Assembly (NCBI GenBank): GCA_030691805.1
Contig: JAUYDP010000207.1
Coordinates: 1-31,736 of the forward strand
Source of the DNA: Dehalococcoidia bacterium
GTDB taxonomy: Bacteria; Chloroflexota; Dehalococcoidia; JAUYDP01
Direction: 5' to 3'
Length of the DNA: 31,736 bases
Each line of letters begins with the position of its first letter. The stretch's first letter is position 1. The notes beneath the pieces were generated by a model. It was not told the DNA's origin. It made no database searches and saw nothing but the letters and a program-made list of their open reading frames with translations. This document shows, in pieces, positions 25,259 to 31,736 of the stretch. The position numbers and the translations under genes are program-made.

Positions 25259-25654
25259 ATGGCACAAAAAAAGAAGGCGACCAGGATCCGTCGAAAAGAA
25301 CGAAAACTAATACCGCGTGGGCGGGCCTACATTCAGGCTACCTTCAACAACACCCTTGTGACCATCACCGACACGCAGGGTAACGTTGTCTGCTGTGGCA
25401 CGGCTGGAGCTGCGGGTTTTAAGGGATCCCGCAAAAGTACACCTTACGCCGCCCAGATGGCGGCGGATGGCGCCGCCCGTAAAGCCATAGAGCATGGCAT
25501 GCAACAGGTGGATGTCTTCATTAAAGGACCCGGCTCAGGCCGGGAGGCGGCTATCCGCTCTCTCCAGGCGGCAGGGTTGAACATAAGCTCGATAATGGAC
25601 GTAACCCCTATCCCCCATAACGGGTGCCGTCCCCCCCGGCGGCGCCGAGTTTAG
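25259..25654 (+). CDS. rpsK: 30S ribosomal protein S11
   Basis: Platform protein of the 30S, 131 aa. Conserved: GRAYIQATFNNTLVTITDTQGNVV, AGAAGFKGSRKSTPYAAQMAA, VFIKGPGSGREAAIRSLQAAGL and the C-terminal DVTPIPHNGCRPPRRRRV. It has a strong GGGAGGGG ribosome binding site. Confidence 0.97.
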   Translation: MAQKKKATRIRRKERKLIPRGRAYIQATFNNTLVTITDTQGNVVCCGTAGAAGFKGSRKSTPYAAQMAADGAARKAIEHGMQQVDVFIKGPGSGREAAIRSLQAAGLNISSIMDVTPIPHNGCRPPRRRRV

Positions 25655-25671
25655 GGGTAGGGAGGAAGGTT

Positions 25672-26301
25672 TTGGCACGTTACAATGGACCAACTTGCAG
25701 AAAATGCCGGCGGTTTGGCGAAAAGCTGTTTTTGAAGGGGGAGCGGTGTCTCATGAGCAAGTGCGCCTGCGAGCGCCGAATGTACCCCCCCGGCCAGTCC
25801 CGCACCGCCAGGAGACGGAAGCTCTCCGAATGGGGCCAACAGCTCATGGAGAAACAGAAGGCCCGAGTTGTTTACGGCGTTCTGGAGCGTCAGTTCCGGC
25901 ACCACCTGGAGCAGGCCGGCAAATTGCCCGGCCTGACAGGTGAAAACTTGCTCCAGGTCCTGGAACGGCGGCTCGACAACGTGATATTCCGTCTGGGACT
26001 GGGGCAGTCCAGGCGTCAAGCGCGCCAGTTGGCGTTGCACGGCCACTTCTTGATAAACGGCCGAATGGCCCGCACCCCCTCGATCCTGTTAAGTGAGGGA
26101 GATGAGATAGCGGTCTCTCAGAAGAGCCGGAGCCTGGACTTCTTTAAGGAAGCAGCCAGGGAATTGAAGGGAAAGTCCATCCCGGGTTGGCTCTCTCTGG
26201 ATCCTGAAAATATGAAAGGTAGGGTGCAGGCCCTGCCGGGCCGAGGCGACATTGACGCAAAGATCAGCGAACAGGATATCGTGGAGCACTATTCAAGATA
26301 G
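25672..26301 (+). CDS. rpsD: 30S ribosomal protein S4 (zinc form)
   Basis: Primary 16S rRNA binder, 209 aa. The TTG at 25672 gives the family start MARYNGPTCRKCRRFGEKLFLKG and follows GGGAGGAAGG; an earlier in-frame start at 25624 lies inside rpsK and is rejected. Cysteines C9, C12, C26 and C31 form the zinc site of the longer S4 type. The S4 RNA-binding domain (LERRLDNVIFRLGLGQSRRQARQLALHGHFLINGR) is complete. It ends 42 nt before rpoA. Confidence 0.96.
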   Translation: MARYNGPTCRKCRRFGEKLFLKGERCLMSKCACERRMYPPGQSRTARRRKLSEWGQQLMEKQKARVVYGVLERQFRHHLEQAGKLPGLTGENLLQVLERRLDNVIFRLGLGQSRRQARQLALHGHFLINGRMARTPSILLSEGDEIAVSQKSRSLDFFKEAARELKGKSIPGWLSLDPENMKGRVQALPGRGDIDAKISEQDIVEHYSR

Positions 26302-26343
26302 AATGAAAACAACATCCGCAAAACGCTGGTGGGAGGAGACTCC

Positions 26344-27432
26344 TTGTCGGAGATAGAGACCCCCATAGAAGTAGTAGAGATCAGTGAAGACTCCGGCCGT
26401 TTCGTCATCGAACCGTTAGAGCAGGGCTTCGGGACTACTCTGGGGAGCGCCATGAGGCGCCTGCTCCTGGGTGGACTGCCCGGAACCGCTATCACGACGG
26501 TGAAGATCGAGGGGGTATACCACGAGTTTACCTCCATCCCCCATGTTAAGGAGGACGTGACAGAGTTTTTTCTTAACGTAAAGCAGATTCGGCTGCGGTC
26601 CTTTTCTGACCGGCCGGTAAAGCTAAGTCTGGAGGTATCGGGAGAAGGCGAGGTTTGTGCCGGTGATATTGTCACTCCGCCGGACGTGGAGATTGTTAAC
26701 CCAGAGTTGCACCTGGCCTATCTGGACTCACCGGATGCCCGGCTAACTGTGGAATTCGACGTGAAGCGCGGCAAGGGCTACGTGCCCGCAGGCCACAAAG
26801 GAGAACTGCCGATTGGGACTATGCCGGTGGACGCCATCTTCACCCCAATGCGGAAGGTGAACTACGTAGTAGAGCCAACCCGGGTGGGTGAGAGGACTGA
26901 CCTGGAGCGCCTGTTATTGGAGGTAACAACGGATAGTACCATCACGCCGCGCCAGGCCGTTAGCCAGGCGGCCCGCATCCTCACCGAAAACCTGCGGCTT
27001 TTGCTGGACCTGGAGCGACAGCCGGCCCGGATTGAGAAGCGCGGGTTATCCGCAGTACCCATCAGCGCTCAGGACTATGAACGTTCCATCGAGGAGCTAG
27101 AACTTTCGGTTAGGGCCTACAACTGCCTGAAACGCAGCGGGATCACCAAGATTGGAACAATTCTGGAAATGAGCGACGATGAACTCCTGGGCGTGCGGGA
27201 TTTCGGGCAGAAGTCCTTGGACGAACTGAAGGGGAAGCTCGCAGAACGGGGCTTTGTGCTCCATAGCCTTGCCGATGAAGGACACTCGCCATCGCCTCAG
27301 CGTGAGGACGAAGAGGACCTGGCCTTGCCCACCATGACAACCTATCATTTCGACCCGGACGAAGATACCAAGGAAGTCGAGAGTTTCATATCGGCTCCTC
27401 CCGATGGCGAGGAGGACAAGAATGAGACATAG
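26344..27432 (+). CDS. rpoA: DNA-directed RNA polymerase alpha subunit, with acidic C-terminal extension
   Basis: Assembly and regulatory subunit of RNA polymerase. The TTG at 26344 lies 5 nt after GGGAGGAG and gives 362 aa; a GTG at 26329 precedes that site and would add five residues. The N-terminal dimerisation domain has EPLEQGFGTTLGSAMRRLLL and VKEDVTEFFLNVKQI. The C-terminal DNA-binding domain (about residues 250-308) contains LSVRAYNCLKRSGITKIGTIL and DFGQKSLDELKGKLAERG. Residues about 312-362 form an acidic, probably disordered tail absent from minimal alpha subunits. The last 11 nt overlap rplQ. Confidence 0.97.
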   Translation: MSEIETPIEVVEISEDSGRFVIEPLEQGFGTTLGSAMRRLLLGGLPGTAITTVKIEGVYHEFTSIPHVKEDVTEFFLNVKQIRLRSFSDRPVKLSLEVSGEGEVCAGDIVTPPDVEIVNPELHLAYLDSPDARLTVEFDVKRGKGYVPAGHKGELPIGTMPVDAIFTPMRKVNYVVEPTRVGERTDLERLLLEVTTDSTITPRQAVSQAARILTENLRLLLDLERQPARIEKRGLSAVPISAQDYERSIEELELSVRAYNCLKRSGITKIGTILEMSDDELLGVRDFGQKSLDELKGKLAERGFVLHSLADEGHSPSPQREDEEDLALPTMTTYHFDPDEDTKEVESFISAPPDGEEDKNET

Positions 27433-27772
27433 GGTTGGCGGCCGTAAGTTCAGCCGCCCAACGGGGCATCGCCTGTCTATGCTGCGCAATCTGGTGCAGG
27501 ACCTGATTCGCTATGAGAAGATAGAAACCACCGAGGCCAAAGCCAAGGAAGCCCGCCCTATGGCTGAGAAGCTTATAACTTTAGGCAAGGAGGGCAGCCT
27601 TCATGCCCGGCGCCAGGCGCTTTCCGTGGCTAATCCTACGGTGGTAGATAAGGTCTTCCATGTCCTGGCCCCACGCTACAAAGAGAGGCCGGGCGGGTAT
27701 ACCCGGGTGATAAAGGAAGGCCCGCGATTGGGCGACGCCGCCCCCATGGCTTGGCTTGAACTGGTAGAGTAA
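27422..27772 (+). CDS. rplQ: 50S ribosomal protein L17
   Basis: Tunnel-exit protein, 116 aa. The ATG at 27422 gives MRHRVGGRKFSRPTGHRLSMLRNLVQDLIRYEKIETT, the family start, with GAGGAGG upstream inside rpoA; an in-frame ATG 18 nt earlier adds six residues but overlaps that site. It has the usual C-terminal GGYTRVIKEGPRLGDAAPMAWLELVE. Overlaps rpoA by 11 nt. Confidence 0.96.
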   Translation: MRHRVGGRKFSRPTGHRLSMLRNLVQDLIRYEKIETTEAKAKEARPMAEKLITLGKEGSLHARRQALSVANPTVVDKVFHVLAPRYKERPGGYTRVIKEGPRLGDAAPMAWLELVE

Positions 27773-27784
27773 TGGGGGAAGTGG

Positions 27785-28522
27785 GTGCCCAATTTGATGC
27801 TGGTGCTGGAGTACGAGGGCGCCAGGTATCATGGCTTTCAGAAGCAGGCTGGAGTGCCCACCATCCAGGGCGAACTGGAACAGGCTGTGAAGCGTCTCAC
27901 AGGGCAGGCCTGCCGGACCTACGGCGCGAGCCGCACCGATGCCGGGGCGCACGCCCTCTGGCAGGTGGTGAGCTTCCAAACTACGGCCTCGTTTCCGGAC
28001 TATACCTGGGTGCGGGGTCTTAATTATTATCTTCCTGAAGATATCGTTGTGAAAGAGGCCAAGGAAGTAGATGACAGTTTTCACGCTCGCCGGAGCGCGA
28101 CTAGCCGGGAATACCGGTACCACGTATGGAACCGGATCGCGCCCTCGCCCTTCTGGCGGCGGTACGCTCATCACTTCCCCCTTGCCCTCGATCTAGTGGT
28201 TATGAATGAGGCGGCGGCGGCGTTTGTAGGCGTCCATGACTTTGGGGCCCTCGCCAGCACGAAAGGCACATATGGCCGGACCATCCGGCAGGTCATGGAA
28301 GCATCTGTGAAGAGAGCGGACGACGTGGTAGGCTTCCGGTTCGTGGGCAATGCCTTTCTGCCCCAGCAGGTTCGCACGATGGTTGGCACATTGCTGGAGA
28401 TTGGGAGAGGAAAGAGACCGCCTCAGGATATAAGCCTACTTCTCGAGAGCAGAGACCGCACCCAGGCTGGCGCCACGGCCCCTGCCTGCGGCTTATGTCT
28501 GACTAAAGTTAATTACCCCTAA
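27785..28522 (+). CDS. truA: tRNA pseudouridine(38-40) synthase
   Basis: Modifies uridines 38-40 in tRNA anticodon arms, 245 aa. The catalytic Asp is D52 in SRTDAGAHA. Other family elements are YEGARYHGFQKQ at the start, SREYRYHVWNR, and FVGNAFLPQQVRTMVGTLLEIGRG near the C-terminus. It starts at GTG with a GGGGGAAG site, 12 nt after rplQ, in the common rplQ-truA-rplM-rpsI order. Its stop lies inside a short ACCCCT-AAC-AGGGGT hairpin (28515-28529). Confidence 0.95.
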   Translation: MPNLMLVLEYEGARYHGFQKQAGVPTIQGELEQAVKRLTGQACRTYGASRTDAGAHALWQVVSFQTTASFPDYTWVRGLNYYLPEDIVVKEAKEVDDSFHARRSATSREYRYHVWNRIAPSPFWRRYAHHFPLALDLVVMNEAAAAFVGVHDFGALASTKGTYGRTIRQVMEASVKRADDVVGFRFVGNAFLPQQVRTMVGTLLEIGRGKRPPQDISLLLESRDRTQAGATAPACGLCLTKVNYP

Positions 28523-28523
28523 C

Positions 28524-28657
28524 AGGGGTCTTAGAGGGTGTCCCCCTATCTAGAGGAACCGCCCAGTAACGGGGGGCTTAGGGGGTGTCCCCCTATCCAA
28601 ATAAAACGCCGAAGGCGTACCTTGAACCCTCCTAAAGGGGGTTTGGGGGGGTAGCCC
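28524..28657. repeat. G-run/C-run repeats in the truA-rplM gap
   Basis: Two imperfect direct copies are about 47 nt apart: GGGGTCTTAGAGGGTGTCCC (from 28525) and GGGGGGCTTAGGGGGTGTCC (from 28571), both continuing into CCCTATC. A third, partial copy (AGGGGGTTTGGGGGGGTAGC) starts at about 28636. The element contains GGGGG-TGT-CCCCC (28581-28593), identical to the last unit of the 39-bp array at 20351. An ACGCC-GAA-GGCGT hairpin lies at 28606-28618. No promoter or ORF of coding quality is seen here. Confidence 0.85.
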
Positions 28658-28676
28658 ATGAAACAGGAATAACATG

Positions 28677-29144
28677 ATGAAAACATACAGTCCGAAAATA
28701 GGTGAGATCGAGCGGCGATGGCACGTGATTGACGCCTCCACCCAGCCCCTGGGCCGGCTGGCCTCCCACGTGGCCACGCTCTTAAGGGGAAAGCATAAGG
28801 TAATGTTTACGCCCCATCTTGACACCGGTGACTACGTGATAGTGGTTAACGCCGCTAGAGTGAAGGTGACCGGCAAGAAGCTCACCCAGAAGACCTACTA
28901 CCACCACTCCATGTACCCCGGCGGCCTCAAGGCTACCAGCTTCTTGAAGCTACAGCAGACCCACCCGGAGCGGGTGATAGAGCACGCCGTTAAGGGCATG
29001 CTGCCTCACGGACCTCTGGGGGCTGCCATGCTACGAAAGCTGAAGGTCTATGCGGGGAACACTCACCCCCACAAGGCCCAAGTGGAGGTCCGGGAGAAGA
29101 AGCTGCAACCGGCCACTGAGCCTACCCAGACCCAGGAGGAATAA
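28677..29144 (+). CDS. rplM: 50S ribosomal protein L13
   Basis: Early 50S assembly protein, 155 aa. MKTYSPKIGEIERRWHVIDASTQPLGRLASHVATLLRGKHK matches the family start, so I choose the second of two adjacent ATGs (28674/28677); AGGA lies 8 nt upstream. Conserved HPERVIEHAVKGMLPHGPLGAAMLRKLKVYAG is present, with a short polar tail. It is preceded by the repeat-filled gap. Confidence 0.96.
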   Translation: MKTYSPKIGEIERRWHVIDASTQPLGRLASHVATLLRGKHKVMFTPHLDTGDYVIVVNAARVKVTGKKLTQKTYYHHSMYPGGLKATSFLKLQQTHPERVIEHAVKGMLPHGPLGAAMLRKLKVYAGNTHPHKAQVEVREKKLQPATEPTQTQEE

Positions 29145-29147
29145 AAC

Positions 29148-29543
29148 TTGAATCAAGTCGCTTATTACTACGCTACAGGCCGGCGCAAGGAAGCTATAGC
29201 CCGCGTACGGCTGGTGCCCGGAACCGGCGCAGTGCTGATTAACGGGAAATCTTTGGAGACCGTCTTCCCACGTCTTGACCACCAGAGCATGGTCATGCAG
29301 CCGCTTCGGGTTACCCAGACGGCGGGCCAGTTCAACGTCCAGGCCTCTGTGGAGGGTGGCGGCATCACCGGACAGGCGGGGGCGATATCCCTGGGCGTTG
29401 CCCGGGCGCTGACCAAGTTCGACGCGACCCTCAAAGCCGGTATGCGTAAGTTCGGCCTTCTTACCCGGGACGCCCGGGTCAAGGAGCGCAAGAAGTACGG
29501 CCTCAAGCGGGCACGCAAAGCGCCTCAGTACACCAAGCGTTAA
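29148..29543 (+). CDS. rpsI: 30S ribosomal protein S9
   Basis: 30S head protein whose C-terminal tail contacts P-site tRNA, 131 aa. TTG start with AGGAGGA 7 nt upstream. It has YYATGRRKEAIARVRLVPGTG and the conserved C-terminus DARVKERKKYGLKRARKAPQYTKR. It is the last gene of the + strand block, followed by a terminator 26 nt downstream. Confidence 0.97.
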   Translation: MNQVAYYYATGRRKEAIARVRLVPGTGAVLINGKSLETVFPRLDHQSMVMQPLRVTQTAGQFNVQASVEGGGITGQAGAISLGVARALTKFDATLKAGMRKFGLLTRDARVKERKKYGLKRARKAPQYTKR

Positions 29544-29568
29544 GACTCCGCTTCGGCGAATATGCAAG

Positions 29569-29601
29569 AGGGGCTCGACATGTCGGGCCCCTTCCGCTTT
29601 T
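29569..29601 (+). terminator. Intrinsic terminator of the ribosomal superoperon
   Basis: AGGGGCTCGACA (29569-29580) pairs with TGTCGGGCCCCT (29581-29592) in a near-perfect palindrome, one G-T wobble in the stem, followed by TCCGCTTTT. The stem is strong and sits 26 nt after rpsI. The tail is only moderately T-rich. It also faces the convergent - strand genes but lacks an A-run on that side, so it is probably one-directional. Confidence 0.75.
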
Positions 29602-29851
29602 CACGTGAGTTCCTGGCGCGCTGAGTGGCACAGCTACTATCGGTTACCTCATCAGAGGCCGCAACGTGTTGTAGAGACGGGCCGGTGGCCCGTCTCACGC
29701 CAGCCTACCTCGCAGGTAACCTTTGTCATGAAAAACGGCACGCAAAGCTCCACGCCAGGAGCTGGTCGGGAAGTAGTTGCTTGCAGCGCATAACGACTTT
29801 CCGACCAACGGCGGCCAACGGCCGTCCGCTGCCTCGGCTTGTCAGCCCGCC
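29602..29851. other. Non-coding convergent region with nested inverted repeats
   Basis: No ORF here has coding character. GGTTACCT (29642-29649) and AGGTAACC (29714-29721) enclose a perfect 10-bp stem, GAGACGGGCC-GGT-GGCCCGTCTC (29674-29696), giving a nearly concentric structure of about 80 bp. A separate AGCTCC-ACGCCA-GGAGCT hairpin lies at 29746-29763. GCATAAC-like words near 29780 and 29860 are weakly reminiscent of integron attC ends but do not form a convincing site. Confidence 0.6.
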
Positions 29852-30632
29852 TCACTGCGCTATGCCTCCGTCGCCCTCCCCGTTTGCGATCTCTGACGTT
29901 GGCTCGGCGACTATGCTGACTCCTTCTCCGACCGACGGCAACGCGGTCACGACCCGGTCCAGTTGGGCAAGAGCATGCGCCACCACCGCATCGCGTTCGA
30001 CTCCAGTTGGGAGGAAGAGCAGAAAGGCGTCGGTATCCATCTTCTCACAGAGCCCGCAAAGCTGGCGCACGTCTGCGGCCCGGACCGCGTCCCCGGCACG
30101 CTCTAGGGCACCTCCAATAACGTCGAGAAGAGCACGCCAGCTAATAACGGCGAGAATGAGATCGTTGATGCGAAGCTGGCGCTGCTCGGGAGCCGGTGTG
30201 ACGGACTGCGCGCCCGAGTGTCCTGCCTTCGTTGTGCGCCTGAGCAACTCAGTCCAGAGCGTGTCGAGGCGCTGGTTTGGCTCACTTTCAGACCGTTGCC
30301 ACCAGCAGCCCACCCGTGACACGGAGTGACGCTAAGTACGTTACGGGTTGAGCTTCGGTAAGGCCAGCCCAAAATTTCGCTTCGAGAACAACGCGGACCC
30401 GGCCGTCGGATCCTGTGCCAACGAGATCGGGGCGCGCACCGCCGTCGCCGCTGACTTGAGTCTGGTAGGCGAGGTCGTTCGGACAGTCGAAGCCGAGCTG
30501 CCTTGCAAGGGCGGCGAGCGCCGTGCGGGCCTCGTGCGAGCGGCCAAGAATGAAGCCGAGAGCTTCGGTGGCAAGGTTCTCCGGGTGCTCCGCAAAGCGA
30601 AGCGCGAGATGGGAGAGCACGGTGTCAGGCAA
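29852..30632 (-). pseudogene. PD-(D/E)XK nuclease-like gene split by a +1 frameshift
   Basis: The N-terminal part (30632 down to 30288, 114 aa) starts at TTG, 5 nt after AGGAGG, and reads MPDTVLSHLALRFAEHPENL. It includes a PD-(D/E)XK signature: PD in GGARPDLVG, then E-x-K in VVLEAKFWAG. It stops at TGA (30288-30290). Shifting +1 exactly at that TGA continues as ESEPNQRLDTLWTELLRR and runs to 29852 with good coding character (DVRQLCGLCEKMDTDAFLLF). The joined product is about 259 aa. I infer one broken, or possibly recoded, nuclease-like gene; a sequencing error is possible. The role is unproven, but such nucleases often serve restriction or defence. Confidence 0.6.
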
Positions 30633-30698
30633 CGCTACCTCCTACAGGTTGTCGGGCTACCGCCCCGGCGCTCACCGGCGCGCGGCACGTGGGCATGG

Positions 30699-30902
30699 TC
30701 AAATCTTCGGGGGTTTGAGGGGACGTTCTGGCGGGGACTCCCGGAAGACCATCGCTCCCTGTCGCTTTCCCACGGCGCGTATCGTGCGCGCCCGATCCCG
30801 TAGAGCGTCCAGCAAGGCCAGCTTCTCCGCCACTGGACGCTGCGCCAGAGAGCGCCGCCAGGCGCGCTTGCTTTCCATGATGCGCTGAAGGTCGAAAGTC
30901 AT
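30699..30902 (-). CDS. Small helical protein coupled to the nucleotidyltransferase (putative antitoxin-like partner)
   Basis: 67 aa, rich in Arg, Leu and Ala: MTFDLQRIMESKRAWRRSLA, then RPVAEKLALLDALRDRARTIR, predicted largely alpha-helical, with a Pro-rich tail. The ATG overlaps the stop of the upstream nucleotidyltransferase by 4 nt (ATGA), so the two are translationally coupled. I recall similar small proteins beside this type of nucleotidyltransferase, which suggests a conserved two-gene module, but no function is established. Which partner might be toxic cannot be told from sequence. Confidence 0.7.
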   Translation of the reverse strand: MTFDLQRIMESKRAWRRSLAQRPVAEKLALLDALRDRARTIRAVGKRQGAMVFRESPPERPLKPPKI

Positions 30903-31426
30903 GAGTCACCCTGAAGGAATCTTCGCTCGAATGTCCGCCAGCGGCCAACCAGGCCGTGCCGACGCAGGATGCTCTGAAACCTCTCCGCATCGATCGCGGC
31001 GGCCTCGATAAACTGAAGCAGGCGGGCGTGGTCCTTGGCCCGCCCGGTTTCGAGGGCAAGGGCCGCGAGGTGTTCCGCCGTGAACACCCTCGCCGGCGTG
31101 CCCTCCACATCAAAGGTCACGGCCTCGGCCAGCGCTTCTTCGGCCAGGGGACTGGTGGGCGGCAGAAATTGAACAGGCCATCCGCCCATCACGATGTATT
31201 CCCCTTCGACCACCCCGCCACGGGCCGTGAGGTAATCGAAAATGGGGCGCGGGCTGACTATGACCTGACCGGGTTGCTGCCGGAACGTGACGAAGATGTC
31301 CACGTCCAGAGTGGCCACGGGCTCAAGGTAGAACGTTGCCCCCACTGCCCCACCGATGCCATACCGGTCCACGACCCCGTCGGCTTCCATCTGATTGATA
31401 AGGCTGATGACCTCAGCAATACTCAC
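30899..31426 (-). CDS. Nucleotidyltransferase (DUF6036/AbiEii-like fold)
   Basis: 175 aa from a GTG at 31424-31426, which has GGAAAGGG upstream and gives MSIAEVISLINQMEADGVVDRY. The nucleotidyltransferase signature is GIGGAVGATFYLEPVATLDVDIFV, with GG at residues 25-26 and the metal-binding Asp pair D41 and D43. The C-terminal part (RVFTAEHLAALALETGRAKDHARL) is typical of family members related to type IV toxin-antitoxin enzymes. An in-frame ATG at 31465 and longer starts up to 31633 exist but add non-family residues. The 67-aa gene follows with a 4-nt overlap. Confidence 0.8.
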   Translation of the reverse strand: MSIAEVISLINQMEADGVVDRYGIGGAVGATFYLEPVATLDVDIFVTFRQQPGQVIVSPRPIFDYLTARGGVVEGEYIVMGGWPVQFLPPTSPLAEEALAEAVTFDVEGTPARVFTAEHLAALALETGRAKDHARLLQFIEAAAIDAERFQSILRRHGLVGRWRTFERRFLQGDS

Positions 31427-31575
31427 GGGAAAGCCCTTTCCGATGGCAGAGAGTGCGATGCCCATCCCGCATCCGCCTCGGCGATCCAGCGCTGGCCCGT
31501 GACGCACTCGTGAGTCAACGACTTGCGGTAGCAAGGAACTGAAGCGTGATCTCGCGTTGTCGGCGCGGCATAGTT
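31427..31575. other. Short intergenic stretch upstream of the nucleotidyltransferase
   Basis: Frames stay open on both strands because of GC bias, but nothing resembles a gene. A TTGACT on the - strand (about 31513-31518) has no -10 partner at 16-18 nt, so no promoter is assigned; the module may be co-transcribed with the gene to its right. Confidence 0.4.
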
Positions 31576-31736
31576 TCACCCAGGCCGGGCGGCCCGTTCC
31601 AGGCGGGTCACCCAGTCGTTGAAATGCGGGCACTCCTTTCGGATCGTGTCCAGACCGATCTCCAACACTGCGAGTGTGCCCAGCAACGGTTTCTGGTACT
31701 TCGGAATCAGGTCCAGGACGCGCTTTGACGGTGCTG
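31576..31736 (-). CDS. 3' end of an unrecognised gene (runs in from the right edge)
   Basis: The - strand is open from the window edge to a TGA at 31576-31578 (52 codons plus stop). The peptide includes KRVLDLIPKYQKPLLGTLAV and then IRKECPHFNDWVTRLERAAR, with a balanced, amphipathic composition unlike the low-complexity frames around it, so I take it as the C-terminus of a real protein. No family recognised. It is 149 nt upstream of, and co-oriented with, the nucleotidyltransferase. Confidence 0.5.
   Translation of the reverse strand, partial: APSKRVLDLIPKYQKPLLGTLAVLEIGLDTIRKECPHFNDWVTRLERAARPG

Noticed and set aside
29770..29870. Integron attC-like site (GTTATGC on the - strand with GCATAGC about 80 nt away)
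   Set aside because: The ends do not fit the RYYYAAC/GTTRRRY consensus well and the inner arms do not pair into the expected stem; no integrase in view.
29625..30329. 234-aa + strand ORF opposite the nuclease-like gene
   Set aside because: Ser/Arg/Pro-rich, no recognisable family, and antisense to the frames that carry the PD-(D/E)XK motif.
30956..31513. 185-aa + strand ORF opposite the nucleotidyltransferase
   Set aside because: It is the complement of a gene with clear catalytic motifs and shows no family features of its own.

Overview
The window is dominated by one co-oriented block of about 40 genes on the + strand (593-29543). It encodes the core transcription and translation machinery: rpoB-rpoC, a str-type cluster (rpsL-rpsG-fusA), the S10 cluster (rpsJ to rpsQ), the spc cluster (rplN to secY-adk-map-infA-rpmJ), the alpha cluster (rpsM-rpsK-rpsD-rpoA-rplQ), then truA-rplM-rpsI. 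Almost all neighbours overlap or lie within about 20 nt of each other. The block ends at a strong hairpin terminator (29569-29601).

The organism is a bacterium, most likely a Chloroflexota member of the Dehalococcoidia type. This is inference from the fused rpoBC-str-S10-spc-alpha layout, a long coiled-coil insertion in RpoC, zinc-binding forms of S14, S4, L24, L36 and adenylate kinase, frequent TTG/GTG starts, a DUF2284 gene, and GC-rich and 'TGTCA..CTGAGCGCAGCGAAG' type repeats. No rRNA, tRNA or CRISPR is visible.

Two good promoters can be read: TTGACT-N17-TAGTAT upstream of rpoB, and TTGACA-N17-TAAACT straddling the rpoC stop and driving rpsL onward. From rpsL to rpsI the gene order is classical apart from a missing tuf and one foreign gene, a DUF2284 cysteine-rich protein between rplR and rpsE. 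Only three places in this stretch have gaps above 100 nt (before rpsE, before rpmJ, before rplM), and all three are filled with repeats: a 39-bp tandem array, a long imperfect palindrome with a 24-bp tandem tail, and G-run/C-run elements.

The left edge (1-166) carries the start of a divergent lipoprotein gene on the - strand. The right edge (29602-31736) is different in character, with - strand genes converging on the ribosomal operon. In transcription order these are the 3' end of an unrecognised gene, a nucleotidyltransferase translationally coupled to a 67-aa helical protein (toxin-antitoxin-like), and a PD-(D/E)XK nuclease-like gene broken by a +1 frameshift at a TGA. A structured palindromic patch lies between this block and the terminator. 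I read this as an accessory, defence-like island next to the housekeeping block.
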